A stretch of 64,000 bases of DNA from Brugia malayi (Eukaryota > Nematoda > Chromadorea > Rhabditida > Onchocercidae), in contig NW_025062479.1 in assembly GCF_000002995.4 (NCBI RefSeq), forward strand, positions 19,154,721 to 19,218,720. Reading direction: 5' to 3'. The position numbers and the translations under genes are program-made. Below, in pieces: positions 1 to 12,843 of the stretch (within the stretch, counting starts at the first letter, position 1; every line of letters starts with the position of its first letter). The notes beneath the pieces were generated by a model. That model worked only from the letters and a program-made list of their open reading frames with translations, was not told the DNA's origin and ran no database searches.

Positions 1-2393
1 CCAGCCCGGCAAGGTTTATGCTATGATGAATTCATGCTTTGGTCAAACTTCCGCTACTGAATGTAAATAATAAAAGTGCTGAGTTTTACATTATTCCAGT
101 CCGGTTTTCAAGAATTTTGACGTTTGTTGGGTGAGAAAGTTTCTGTCAAACACATAAGGTTATAATAGCAGTTGTGTCATATACTAATAGCCAGTCGATT
201 TGTAAATCATTATCATTTCCTATGACTGCTTAGATGTGAGGTTTTTTGTTGATATGCAAAAGAAACAGTCAAATAAGAAAGTTTACAAAATTAAATTTTG
301 TGCGCAACAAACTTGTTTTTTTAAAACAGTTGTACACATAAAGAGAGACCGATTGAGTGACTGATTTTCTGATTGCGTTAAACAAAAATGATCGTAGGAA
401 CAAGAAGCAAGGATTTTATATTATTGCAAAAACTGATTAGCAATTGATTTCAAAAAGCACAAGCATTAGTCAAATTATTTAAAAAAAAAAAAGAACTGAA
501 GCTAAAGTGAGGTACTTCATCTTCACTACCGAATCCGTTATTTGATTGTCGTAGTCATATAAAAATGAATTAAGATTGAAATAAAAAAAAAAAAAAAAGT
601 GCTATTATCCTATTTTGTCATTTACTGTCATCTGTTTAAATCAAAAGTACTTTAAATTCTGGCGGTATTTTGTGGTAAATTTTAGCAAATAAGATTCAGA
701 TTCATTGTAAGGCTTCGAGCAACAAAACTGTATGAAGTGGAGAACTGGAAAACTGCTATTAAATAGTAAATCTTTTCCATGTGTGAATATTGTCATTCCT
801 GATTTATGAAGTGCATGCTATATGCAAGGAGTAGTATTTAAGAAATAATTTCATGACACAAAAGGTAGAAACATAGGACTGAAAAGTCAATATGAACTGT
901 TTTATAAATTAAATATCTTAAACTGACGCTATGAATTTTCTGTTCTACCAATTTCTCTTTATGCTATTTTAATATAAATTCAGCACAGAAGATTGAGGGA
1001 AAAATGGGGACATATCTATTCCATCTGAATCTATTAGAAGATATGGAACAGAAGAGTTACCTTATTAATCTACGAATCAACTCTGTAGTATCATTTTTCG
1101 GCGCATCAATTGAATGGTTGCTTTAACAATATATTGTGTAGCAGGCATGATGCAGAAATTCCGTATCAAACAAATGACATATGCATTATCTGAATATTTC
1201 TATCAATTTATTACACAGAAAAGTGCTTCAGATGTGTATGAACGCAGAATTTGCAGTTTAATTGAAACATTTCATATTTATAAAATTTTATGATACAAAA
1301 ACGAATTTTCGCTTGTGAAATGCAAAATATCCTCTATCTGAAATGTTTCTTTATCGTATTATCATATGTTAGTGAGTTAGCTTGATTCAAGATTTTTCAA
1401 GATTCTGCTTAATTAATGTAAACATGTTGTATGCATTGTATGCTGAAATTTATGATTTATTTGTGATACTAAATTCAACAAGTGGAATCCTTGTTTTATT
1501 GTGCTCATTTCCAAATATCTTATTTAGAGACAGAAATATAATTTCCACTTTGTGTGTAGAAACCCTGGAAATGAAGCAATTTAAGATTATATGAAGGGAA
1601 AGATATTCCGGATACTGGAAGTTCTTTTGTGAACTTAACAACTTATTATATTGTTTTATTACTTCCATTCTTTTTGCTTCATTTCAACTAATCAAGTACC
1701 TTGCTCCATGACTCGTGTAGTGCAGTGCTTGCTGACAAGGTCATATTTTGATGTGTTTGGACTTACAATCGCTGTTTCTGTTTCAAAGAGTGTTCAAGTA
1801 GAAGCATTATAATTATATATTTAAATTGTTTTAGTGAAAGCGATGTGTCTATTTAAGGTAATCCCTAAATAGAGATATGCTCACAAATAAGAGCAGTCTC
1901 AGTGATAGTTTGAAAATAGGTCAGCGGGAACATAAAGAAAAGGGCTTCTATTTATTTCTCCTTTAATCAGATATCAATTATTCAGACATTATACTTTGTT
2001 TATATCTTTAGTTAATTCATTTTATTATTATTAGTTTGACTATTTTGAAACCTTACCTTCTTATTTGTTTATTTTTATCCTAATTTATTGAGATTTCTCA
2101 AAACCAATCAGATCATCTCAATTTTGATGAACAGCTCAAGCAGAGTTGTTCTCAACACCTGTATCCTTAGCTTACCATATTGCTTGACCATACGAAAGTT
2201 AATTTCACAGTGCTTTCCCACATTCTACTTTACTTTTTTATTTATTGAAATATTAGCTCACAACCTTTCCAGAACGCGATGTAGTTAGAGTGCGTTTCTT
2301 AAAAGATTTCATGTTTTCAATATCCTTCAATATCTCCGGAGTAGTTATTTTATAAGATCTTAAAATCTGAAAATATAAGTAAAAAGAAGTAAA
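1..2393. other. Upstream non-coding region
   Basis: AT-rich sequence with many stops in all frames and several A-runs (around 481-492 and 582-597). The longest open stretches (around 1382-1668) lack splice-bounded coding character or recognisable motifs. It probably holds the 5' flank of the dehydratase gene at 2394. I see no gene here. Confidence 0.6.
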
Positions 2394-4706
2394 ATGAAAA
2401 AAAATAACAGTGCAGCAATGTCGTATCAGCCAAGTTCAATTTTGGTAACAGGTGGCTGTGGGTTTATTGGTTCCAATTTTATCAGTTCTATGTTCCAAAA
2501 ATGGTGCACAGCAAGGTAATTTTTTAACTTATGGGCAACTTATTTTTTAAACTCATTTTTTAATTAAATCTAGAATTAAAAAGAGGAATATCTTTGTTTC
2601 ATTTTCAAAAAAAAGAAAAAAAAATCAAAACAAGGAGTCTATCGCAGAATATAACTTTGAATTGGTACGTGTTTAAATATTAAGCTGAATTGTCACTTTC
2701 GGTCCATATTACTGTGGCAAACTTATAGCATATTAGATGGAATTACAGAAAAGCATCACGTAAATAGAAAAAACATTTTAGATTTGTTAACATCGATAAG
2801 TTAACACATGAAATTCGGGAAACAAATGTTGCTGCTAAAGTTCGACAGTCAAGCCGTTATAAATTTTTTAAAGGAACAGTTAGGGATATTGATTTGGTCC
2901 TCAATTTGCTTCGAGGTTATCAGGTGATTGTGTTCAAAAGAATCCTATTTGTAATATGCTTAAGCATGCAAAATGGCCATTATCTGTTTATTTACCACTT
3001 CGTTTTCCTTAACATCGTATAATTTAAATAGTTTTTTTTTTTGGCATTATTTTTGTTTTTATATTAAAAATATCAGAACATTACAATTCTATCATTAGCT
3101 AACTTATAGAAAGTCAATATTTGTGTCTTTCAGATCGATACAGTCATACATTTTGCTGCAATGACACACGTTGATAAATCATACATCGACCGGATTGGCA
3201 CCATTGAAGAAAACATAATGTCAACAACAATATTGTTGGAAGCAATTGCACTTCGATACAATGGCATCAAAAGATTTATACATATCAGCACTGGTTTATT
3301 TCCAAGTTTAAAAAATTTCTAGCACTTCAAATTATGCGAAAAATTCTCGACATATTAATGTTCGTATTGCTATTGTTATGGGTAACTGATGTCTATATGA
3401 AGACAATGGGACTTTTAGTATTAGTATTCAGTATTGATGAAAGGTTTTGCTATAATATTACATCTCATATATTACATTGCCCGTTTCGTCTCATATCTAC
3501 TTTTTTTCTAATACAGTTCTGACATTACTCCATTAGGTAGCTCTATTGAATTTTTATTTAGATGAAGTTTATGGTGAGTCAGAAGAAGGAAGCATACCAA
3601 AAATGGAATACTCTATGGTTAATCCGACGAATCCTTATGCGGCCAGTAAAGCTTGTTGTGAGATGATTCTTAATGCTTACTGGGTAAAGCTCGATCCATT
3701 TATAAATGCTGTAGAAAGAAATTTGCATATGTAGGACATATAACCTTTGAGCATCAGGTAATCATCACAATATTTGCTTTAAGATACATTCATGAGAAAG
3801 GAAAAAAACTGTTTCCGGCTGAACCCTTCACTGTCCTCCAAAGATTGGTTAGAAAAATATTTGTAGCACTCTTACAAAATACCGTTTGTAATGGTTCGAA
3901 TTAACAACGTTTATGGGCCAAATCAAACTCTATCGAAACTGATTCCAAAATTTATATTGTTGGCAGTGGAAGGGAAATCCTATCCATTAATGGGCGATGG
4001 AATGCACAAAAGGTTGGAATTATTTCAAATCATTCGGAAAGACTTTCTACCAAAATATTATATGGTTTGGAAAATATTCGTAGCACATGATTTTCTAAAT
4101 CTCATTCCTTGCACTTATTCCCACACGAAAATTGTAGGAATTGGATTTATGTAGATGATTGTACGAATGCAATTGGACGTGTATGTGAAAGAGGCAGAAT
4201 TGGTGAAATTTATAATATTGGGACTGAATTCGAAATTACGAATTATGATGTTACCATGTTGATTCATCAAATTGTCAACGAGTTGCTGAAGCGGTTAAAT
4301 TTCATACTATTAAATAGATAGATATGTAATACATTCCTCGTGCGTTTTGGTGATTGAATTTTACTGCGAATATTTTCAAATGTTTAGTTGAGAGTTAGGG
4401 GAAATGAGTTACAAATAGATTATTTATTATTTTTCATGAGTTTAATAATCTCTCTAAAGCGGAAACACAAAACAGCAATATAAAATGAGCAGGGATGAAA
4501 AGTTCAAATTTGAATAATTTTGCAGAAATAATACTTCGCCACAATTCGAACCTGTAATGGATAGACCATATCATGATCGACGTTACTGCATCGATTTTAC
4601 TAAAATTACTCGAGAATTGAACTGGAAAAGTATCACTCCTTTTAAGGATGGTCTAAGGAAAACTATAAAGCATTATCTGGCCGAATATTTCAGGAAAGAA
4701 TGCTAA
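2394..4706 (+). CDS. rml-2: dTDP-glucose 4,6-dehydratase (RmlB/TGDS family, RML-2-like)
   Basis: Seven exons read as one frame: 2394-2515, 2782-2923, 3134-3293, 3562-3683, 3867-4012, 4138-4293 and 4526-4706, giving 342 aa, close to the usual RmlB length of about 350. The N-terminus carries the Rossmann dinucleotide loop GGCGFIGS (residues 20-27). The catalytic T-D-E triad of dehydratases (141-143, within STDEVYG) spans the exon 3/4 junction, and the SDR Tyr/Lys pair is YAASK (167-171). Further family blocks are RINNVYGPNQ and RNWIYVDDC. Members of this extended SDR family turn dTDP-glucose into dTDP-4-keto-6-deoxyglucose with bound NAD+, the second step of dTDP-rhamnose synthesis; nematodes have this route (rml genes in C. 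elegans). The protein should be cytosolic, with no signal peptide. A second ATG lies eight codons downstream. Family assignment is firm; substrate is inferred from the family. Confidence 0.92.
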
Positions 4707-6082
4707 TAGCCTTATTAAATTGCTTGTTTTCAACAGCAACATTTTCCAAATTTAGTACTGGCAGGAAATGAAATTGTAAAATCAAAAGTGCTAATTGAGA
4801 AAGATGAAGTGATTGTTTTCTTATCACTTTTATTGAATGAAAAAACTTTTTTGCTCATTAAAAAAAAAGTTTTAAGCAAAACGAAACAAAATTGAAAAGG
4901 CGCTAAGAAAATAAGAAAAAGAGAAATCTAGACTGAAGCACTCAATCATCCCCGACTTTTTCATTTCAAACACAAAAGTCACTAGAGCTTTTTGTTTTGT
5001 TTTTTTTTGTTATTTGCTTTTTTTTCTTGCAGCAGTCATACCAGAAGCTGAACTGTCGAACTATGCAAAAATATCAATCCAGAGAATTCTCTCATTTTTA
5101 TTTTTTTTAGCGCCCTTTCCACAAATAATAATACTCAAATTAACTCTCGGAATATTTCATTGGCCATCCATAAAGCAAATCAACATCGACAGTAACTGTA
5201 AAAGTTATAACAGTCTCACGAACAATCCAACAAAAATCTTTCAACAAAAAATAAAAAAAACGAATCAAGTCGATGTATAAAAGATGAGTCAGTGGGACGA
5301 ATTCAATCAATAGAGAAAAGCATTGTTCTAACTGTTTTTATGTTTGTTCTTTGCTATTAATTTCTATCAAATGAAAATTCTAGTCATTTCAGTCATTTAG
5401 ACATAATCTGTTCACTTTCTTTCCTTTAAACTTCTCAATGGATTCCATATATTTGCAAATTTAGACATCAGTTCTCATGCCTATGATTGTGACTTAAGAA
5501 GCTGTTGGCGCTAGTGTTATTCATTTGGAAAATACTTTGGCAGAAATGCAATAATTACAGAAAGTTGAAGTTAGATGGACAAATTAAATTAAATAAATAA
5601 CATTAAGTTAAATTGGATTAGTCTTACGTGGATTTAATTAATTGCATTTTAAATAAATCAAATTAAGCGCAATTTAATTGATGGCGTTCTTAGCTTTCAA
5701 GTATGAAGAGAACATATTTCAAAGTTCTACGAAAAAGGCCTTGGATTTAACAAAGTGAAATGGAAAAGACAAGAATGGATTATTATTCTTCTGAGAAATA
5801 CCCATGGGAAATTAGTTCTTGAAATGCGGCTTCATACATGCCAAATTATTCATTCATATTCAAATTCTTCTAACACAAGTATTCGATCGATTTTCTGTCA
5901 TCTTTTTTTTTTTGTTTTTTTTTTTTTAACCAAGGAAATTTGTGAGACACAATGATAGCTTAAATTCCCTAAATAATCCCTGACTTCTGTAAATTTAAAA
6001 CTGTATCTAATACTTCTCTCCCCACATGCTTATTTTTAATTTTTCACATTTTCAGTTGATACCACTCTTCATTCTAAACTTC
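4707..6082. other. Intergenic region
   Basis: About 1.4 kb between the dehydratase stop and the Cys-rich protein start. It contains T-runs (around 5000-5030 and 5906-5929) and short AAATTAAAT-type repeats near 5580-5660. No exon with matching splice phase or motif was found. Confidence 0.55.
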
Positions 6083-6667
6083 ATGCGATTTCAATATTTG
6101 ATACTATCATTTTCATTACTTATAGCAGTGAAATGTTGTTTACCAAAGTGGCAGACGACCGAGAAAACAAGTAAGCATACTTGTAGACAGTTTCAAAGGT
6201 TTGAGAAACCACCTCAGACTTTGACTGAGGAAAGAAAATTATTGAACCCTTCTTTGAGCATCTCTATTTCATGAAATTCGTTGACAATCCATTGATCGTT
6301 TTTAGCCTACATTGTTTCGATCAATATTTTATTTTTAATTTCGGTTAAAAGTAAGTAAGGATAATCTGTTTAAAATATTTATATTCAAGCAGTGGTATGC
6401 AAAATTGCTTTGGATTGTCCCCAAAAGAAACCACATGTGTGTCAGAATGGAATTTGCGTAGATTATAGTGTCATAGTTCATCGAAAAACTGCTAAAATTG
6501 GAGGTAATTTTATACCTGTAAAAGATTTACCTTTTCGGCTGACTAATTTTACGTGAGAAGTTTCTTAATAACAATTCGTTTCAGGGAAAACGACCGGAGT
6601 TTGTTCAACATTTCTGGATTGCTCACCAGGATTGACATGTAGCAATGGGCAGTGTATCAAAGAATAA
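6083..6667 (+). CDS. Small secreted Cys-rich protein with two four-Cys modules
   Basis: Three exons (6083-6170, 6393-6503, 6585-6667) join in phase to give 93 aa. The N-terminus (MRFQYLILSFSLLIAVKCC) looks like a signal peptide. Two similar modules follow: C-x5-C-x7-C-x4-C (residues about 31-50) and C-x5-C-x5-C-x4-C (about 70-88). Both contain a DC step and end in an N-G-x-C turn, which suggests an internal duplication of a disulfide-stapled unit. The exon junctions are clean GT/AG sites with phase 1 at both introns. I do not recognise the family; small secreted proteins of this kind are common in parasitic nematodes, but no function can be assigned. A phase-compatible alternative last exon lies at 7483-7559. 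The start is the ATG right before the hydrophobic segment; an upstream in-frame ATG at 6026 is less likely because it would put about 19 extra residues before the signal. Confidence 0.72.
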
Positions 6668-7482
6668 TTCATATTTACATATGCTTTCTATGCAAAGAAC
6701 AATTTTGAACTACTAATTTTGTTTCAAAATTCCGGAAAAATCACAATGCCTTGCTTTTAAGAAAAGAAAGAAGAATCTTTGGCAAGACAAAACGAAAATT
6801 CTAAAACATATTTTTCATAAAATAGCGAGGCGAGGGTTTCTAAATGCTAAAAGATGGAAATTTTCGATGCACGAAGGTTAGGTTGAAAAACATAAATTTT
6901 TCTTTTTCAAAAAATATACAGCAATTCATACATCGAATTCGGATAGATTTGAACTTTCACTCGTAAAAAAATCATTTGATTCAAGAGCAAGAAACATTTT
7001 GAATTATTTCTGAAATTTGTTCTCCAAAAGAATGTCAGATTATTCAATGGTATTAAAGTGTTATTCAATAGCTTAATGGATTTTGTATTTTAATCAAAAA
7101 AAGAACTAAATGACTGTGTTTGTTGGCATAGTACGTTAAATCAATCTAATAAACAATAGAGAAATGCTGCATATTCTGAAACTAGCAATCTACTCTTTTT
7201 ATGTTTCAGTTATTGAATATTAAAAATATTGAAATTGGAACCTGAATTTATAACTGATATTCACTTGGTAGTTTTACTTTTTTAGGTTTTCTTTTGAATG
7301 AAACTAATTAGCAGAAACTTTCAAATTGGTATTTAAACTTTTTCTGACCGCATAAAAAATATTTCACACTTTTCTGTCTTGGTTACTTGCGCAGCAAGGT
7401 AAGTTCTTGCTTCTGACTTCAACTTACACATATGTTTATGTGTGTATTTAAGTATCTTTACAATCTTTATATCTGTTTACAG

Positions 7483-7559
7483 TTATTAATGTCGATTGTG
7501 ACGAAAAATCTAGAAATAGTTGTAATCCAACGAAGAAGAAAAATTCGAAAGAATCGTAA
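7483..7559 (+). other. Candidate alternative terminal exon of the Cys-rich gene
   Basis: A good acceptor (CTGTTTACAG, ending at 7482) is followed by a 77-nt open piece that reads VDCDEKSRNSCNPT and then a Lys/Ser tail to a TAA. It enters in phase 1, the same phase as both introns of the Cys-rich gene at 6083-6667, so it could be spliced from exon 1 or exon 2 of that gene. The DC and NSC spacing recalls half of a Cys module. It could equally be the last exon of an unseen neighbour or a decayed paralogue. Confidence 0.35.
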
Positions 7560-9729
7560 TATTATCTATCAAAGAATTGTTCCATTTTTCATATTTTAAA
7601 CTCTAGAATTAAAAAGCAAATTAGAAGGCAAAATCTCTCTTCCATAACCATTTCTTTTATCCTTACGCAATTTTTTCATTTCCAAATTCTTTAAAAAAGA
7701 AGGAGGCTTTATCGGCCTAGTCCACAAACACGGACTTTTCCGGATTAATATCTTTACATTCCTGAAGAATTTAATTTAAAAAGAGTCAGCATATCGCAAT
7801 TGAAAAGCACAAAAGAGGAGCGGCAAATCTGATAGACTTGGAAAGGGAGAATAATGTTGTTATTAATTGTTTATGACCTAATCTCATTTCACTTTCATTC
7901 ATTTTGCGGATGAATTAACCGTAAAAAGAAATCATCCATGTATTTCATCAATTAGTTTCGAAGTTGTACTCAATTAAAATGCTTATCCGAAGTTTATAAT
8001 AACGTCTTGAACAATGTTCGGTTATATGATAGCAAGCAACACTCATTTTGATTGAATTTAGTTACGTCAGTGTTTATTTTTAATTAGATATGTAAATCAT
8101 ATTAAAGTAATCTTTCGTTCGAACTGTTCTTTCTCTTCTCCCTTTCTCTTCGTTGAAATCCATTCCAAAGTACTTATCATCCTTCACTGCCAAACATTGA
8201 CCATCGATATCATTCAATTAAAACGTGAGATCTTCCACAAATCCTCATTGAACCTTAAGATGGATGCAAGACTACGAAAGAATTAGTGTCACATGGCACT
8301 CATCAACTGCTATTACTCTTAAGCCGCCTGCTTCTCCTTTTCTATAAACAGTTACCCTTCTTCTTTTCTTGAGGTAATTAAATTTCAGTCGATCTTATCT
8401 CACAAACACTGTTTCAAATTAAATTATCTCTTAGCTGCCTTTATCGTATTATATATTTGCAGTAGATAAAACTTTCAGTGCCAATTTTAAGTTTTGTTCA
8501 TTTTTGTTTTTTCTTACGGTTTTTACACACAGCATTTCTCCATCATTGAAATCTAACGCATCGAAGCGATAAGGCTCGAAAGAATTGGTTGATCGAAGTC
8601 TACATAATAAGCATGAAGTTCATTCTGTCCGACAATTTACCAAAAGTGTTCGACGTTGTGCCTCCGTGAAATTTAAATTTAGATTTTAAGTAATGTAGAA
8701 GTGGCCAAAGAAGTAGACTAATGTTGGAAATTAACTTGCTTCTTTTAAAGAATTCTTTCACTAGAATTAATTGAAGTCTCTACTTATTTTGAATCGTTTC
8801 GTTAGATGTAATCAGTTGCTTTTCCCTCGTGTAGTTTGAATAAATCTTTCTTGCAATTAGTTTCCATTTGTTATACTTCAACAATCCACCTCATTCTTGT
8901 CTTTTATTGAAAAGTTTTTAAAATCAAATCTTTAAAAATTGAAGAAAATTTTGGTTCTAGAAATTTGTCGTCTTTGCACCACTTCTAAAATAGTCGTAAA
9001 TATTCTGAAACAATTGGCCTTGATTCAAAATATTTGGTATTTAAAATTTTTAATTTTGATTTTTCCAAAGCAAATAATAATTTGGGAAATTGCACTTCCT
9101 CCAATATACAATGCAAATAGACACAGTATTCACATCAAGCATCTCAAAGTAAACAATTCTAGATTGTATTATGTCCCTTTTTCTTTTTCTGGTCTAAAAT
9201 ATCGTTGAAATTTTATTTTAACGATATTTTTAAAGTGATTTTTCTTTGACAGCTATTCTTCCTCTTCTTTTTCTCTCTGTTTTAAATTAACTTTGATATT
9301 TATGTTTTATATTTTTGTATTTTCATAGGCATGAGATACTTTTAAAATGAGACTTTATGTCATTTTCTGAAAGGTAAAGATGCAACAGTGGTATATTCGA
9401 CTAACTGCTATACAAATTGCGCTTTAATTAATTTCATTCTTTATTACATTCATGGAATCAAATTGAACTGTAACAGTTATGTCATCAGCATTGATAGCAT
9501 ATATGTAATAACAGCAGGCGCAAAAGACTGTTTTAAATGACAGCAGTGAGGCATTACTAATAATAGCGTCAGTAATGGCAAGGAATAGAAATGCAGTATT
9601 AACTGTGGTATTAACTATGTTGCGGTATGGTGGCAGTAATATAAGTTACAATAAGTAACTTTCACATGGAAATCGTACCTAGAAAGAAGTAATACTGCAA
9701 ACTGTCTTCGCTGTTAAAAGTTCGTCAAG

Positions 9730-9757
<28 letters not shown>
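9730..9757 (+). repeat. Poly-T tract (28 nt)
   Basis: An unbroken run of 28 T in non-coding DNA. Read on the minus strand it is a poly-A, which could be a relic of a retroposed tail, but no associated element is recognisable. Confidence 0.9.
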
Positions 9758-9763
<6 letters not shown>

Positions 9764-9920
9764 TGTCAGGCTTAAACATTACGTATCCACGTTTGCCAAC
9801 GATTTTTAACTTATTTAGAATTTGATTTAATTTCTCTTGCATTGACAGAAGTTCTGCAAATAATCGAAAGCTAGCAAAACTTATTATTCAATGTTTTCGT
9901 TATTCCAAATAATCTTTTCC

Positions 9921-10976
9921 ATGAAAGCTAATGGAACTTGGCAGGTGCTTGAACCTGTGTTTTCAGAAATCAGTCGTGTTAAATATGATTCAGTCAAAGG
10001 TATGAAAATCAAAAAGATTATTACTCTTAATTTGTATTTCCTAACTAATTTTAATATTACTGTTGTCCTTTAATAAAAAGACTGTTACTTACAACAAAGC
10101 ACGATATGGCTAAAATTAGAATAATTAAAAAGTTGTTGCCTGAAATTTTATTATTTTATAGTTTTATTAGGTCATGAAAAGTGTGTTAGTTTCTGTTGAT
10201 GTTATCTAAATGTTAAGTATTTTAACTTTTCAGCAAACAAATTAGAAAAAAAATGGTGTCCGTGACCTTTTTTTTTCTAAATTATTTTTTGAACAGAAAA
10301 TAAATCCTTGAAATTAAAACTTGCTCCAAAGTTTTTTGATATTTTAGAATGAACGCATTACTTGAATTCGAGTCGTTGCATAAAATAAACGAAAATGAGA
10401 GGATGAAGAAAATTTTTACTGCAGCAGTAATTCTTTCGTCTTTAATATTCTTCTTCATATGTTCTTCATTCTCAGCAGTCAAGAATGTCAAGAATTTTTC
10501 ACCGATGAAAACTCTTTCTCTCTATTCAACAAACAATTTTTTTATTTTCAAATTATGTACTACAATAAAATAAAGTGCTGCAAAATATATTCTGCTGGAA
10601 ATTTTTTTAAAAAGAAATTATTCCGTTTTCTTCGTCCTCAATTGCTTCAAACTTTTCGACGCTTCATAAGTACTTTTTTATTGGAAATATAATTGAAAGC
10701 ACTTAAGATAAGATCAAAATAGGTTGCTTCTTGTGAAAAGCAAAGTCAGTTTTTAAATGACTGAAAAAAAAGCACAAACATTAAATTGTTTGCTTGGCGA
10801 TTGGCAGCGTGATGCACTGCTATCATCTTCTGGCAAGCGGTATTGGTTTTGGTTTCTCTTTTGCATCTTTAAAGTTGACCAATTATTCTGTGAGAGGAGC
10901 AAAGTGGCCTACCTGGTTACTATTGTTGCTAGGCAACCTTGGCACTTACCTCACTTTTGGCATAATTTACAGCTAA
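9921..10976 (+). CDS. Tentative small two-helix membrane protein
   Basis: Built from three pieces: 9921-9999 (ending in GTCAAAG before GTATG), a micro-exon at 10234-10261 (or ending at 10255), and 10808-10976. All joins keep phase and give about 89-91 aa. The last piece reads as two hydrophobic helices, SGIGFGFSFASL and TWLLLLLGNLGTYLTFGIIYS, separated by a basic linker (VRGAKWP). The G-x-G-x-G spacing loosely recalls small mitochondrial or ER membrane proteins such as Mic10-, COX20- or TMEM141-like families, but I cannot assign it to any of them. The acceptor before 10808 (GGCAG) is weak, and the start could be the in-frame ATG at 9891. The micro-exon and both ends are inference; the C-terminal hydrophobic frame is the solid part. 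Confidence 0.42.
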
Positions 10977-12843
10977 GACAGTTGTTACAAAGGATTATAC
11001 TGGCTGACACCTACCGAAGCTATTTGCTAATTAAGGCAAACTTTGTAGAAAATCCCTGTACTCATGACTTTAACAAGTTTGAACCTAAGTCCCATCCAAC
11101 TTCCCACTTGTTCGATCTATTAACCAGAATCTTCCACATCTGTTGACCTCAGATGAAAATTAGTAAAGCGTGAATCATGTGATTCGTTTTTCATCCAGCT
11201 TTTCACTTACAGACTAATGTCTTCAGTTTATATATTTCTTGCTCTTTCTCTATGCTTTACAAATCTTAGACCTTTCTTTATTCGATGTTCAATTCGTTAA
11301 TATTTCTTTCAAATCTCATTTGACAATCTCATTACTCTAAACTAATTTAGGGTCATTAGCCCCACTTTACTGATGCAACATACTTCCATGAGCATTTCTG
11401 CTGGTGAAGTCATTTCAAAAAAAGTAGAATAAATTGCTAATTCTTTGATAGAAATTGCACATCCGTAGAATTCTTATTCACTAAATTTATGGAGCATCAA
11501 ATATAAGGAAAGAAAAATAATTTTATTACTTTTTTAAAAAAAAATAGTGACTCCTATTTAACTGAAATTGATTAAACGAAAGGTTGAATATGTGAAAAAG
11601 AATATAAATGGGTGATTTTACGACAAATTACTTCCATCCTTTGCCGAATTTTACTAGATAAAATATCCGGAATAGATATCTGAATAGATCAGACTCTGAC
11701 ATGTATAAGAAAAATATTTTCATGCAGCTACAAGATGAAATTTATTTTCATGGCTACTACAAAGCTGCCATTGTTTTATTTACTCGAATTTTTGTGAATG
11801 TTTTTTCTTCAAAAAGTTTTGTTTTTCGAAAAATCGAAGTTGTTATCAATCAAACCAACTTGTGCATTATAGAACTATTCTAATGACAGTATTGAAACTC
11901 TTAGGTAAGCCAATTGTTATCCGAAATATATTGACAACTCTTGCAATTTGAATGTATTTTGATGATACTACACTTTACGCGAATTAAGAAAACGTATTGA
12001 GTTAGTTTAGAAAAAATCATTTCCTTGGATTTTGGCCTACCATAGAAGAACTTCTGGAACAATTTTATTAGGACTGCAAGTATAGTTTTTTTTCTAATGT
12101 AGTAAAATCAAACTGCAACAATCGTTTACATTCATATTCTTATTTATCATCTTACCAGTTTATCACGGTTCTTCACGTCACGTAACGAAATTAATTTGTT
12201 TTGACGTTTGTATTTTAACTAACACTTAAATTAACAACCACATAGATCATGAATCGTTTAACATAACGAAATATTTGTCACTGTAACTTAACTAAATTCA
12301 CCAAACGAATAAATATATCTTATCATATCGGAATTTTATTTGAATATTTGCATTTTTCAAAAAACTACGCTGTCAAATATTGCTGTCACTTAACAGGACT
12401 TCTTTTATTCTCCGATCGATTACTGATATTTTTAACAAAATGAACAGGATTACATTCATAATGCACCTCGTTCCATTTCATGTTAGTGAAATAAACAGGG
12501 GCTTATCAGTTATATTACTGTTAAGAACAATGTTAATAGTACAGATAGGCACATTTCATCTTCCACTATCATCCATTTACTTTGTGTAATTAAGGAAAGA
12601 TTCGAAATATCCAGCATATTTCAAAAAAATAGAGAATAAATATTCCCCACCTGCGTCTTCATGAATTTATTTTTTCCTTTGTTTTCAGCACTGAACAATT
12701 TTCGATTGCAGTTTGGTTAGACAACAATAAAGGCCATCACAAAACAATTTGTCTAACTTAATTGTTTTTCTGATTTGTGTCAATTAAGGTCAGTTATACC
12801 TATCGAAAATGACATTTCAGATGTAGCTGCAACAGAAAATGAC
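10977..12843. other. Intergenic region
   Basis: About 1.9 kb. Open stretches at 11701-11883 and 12380-12589 have no motif or splice context. An in-frame open stretch upstream of 12844 (from about 12775) may be 5' UTR or an additional N-terminal part of the Rab gene. Confidence 0.5.

Larger units (their letters stand above)
6668..9890. other. Intergenic region
   Basis: About 3.2 kb of AT-rich sequence. Apart from the exon-like piece at 7483-7559 and the T-tract at 9730-9757, no splice-consistent coding region was seen. The open stretch at 8939-9208 has composition like its surroundings and no motif. Confidence 0.5.
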
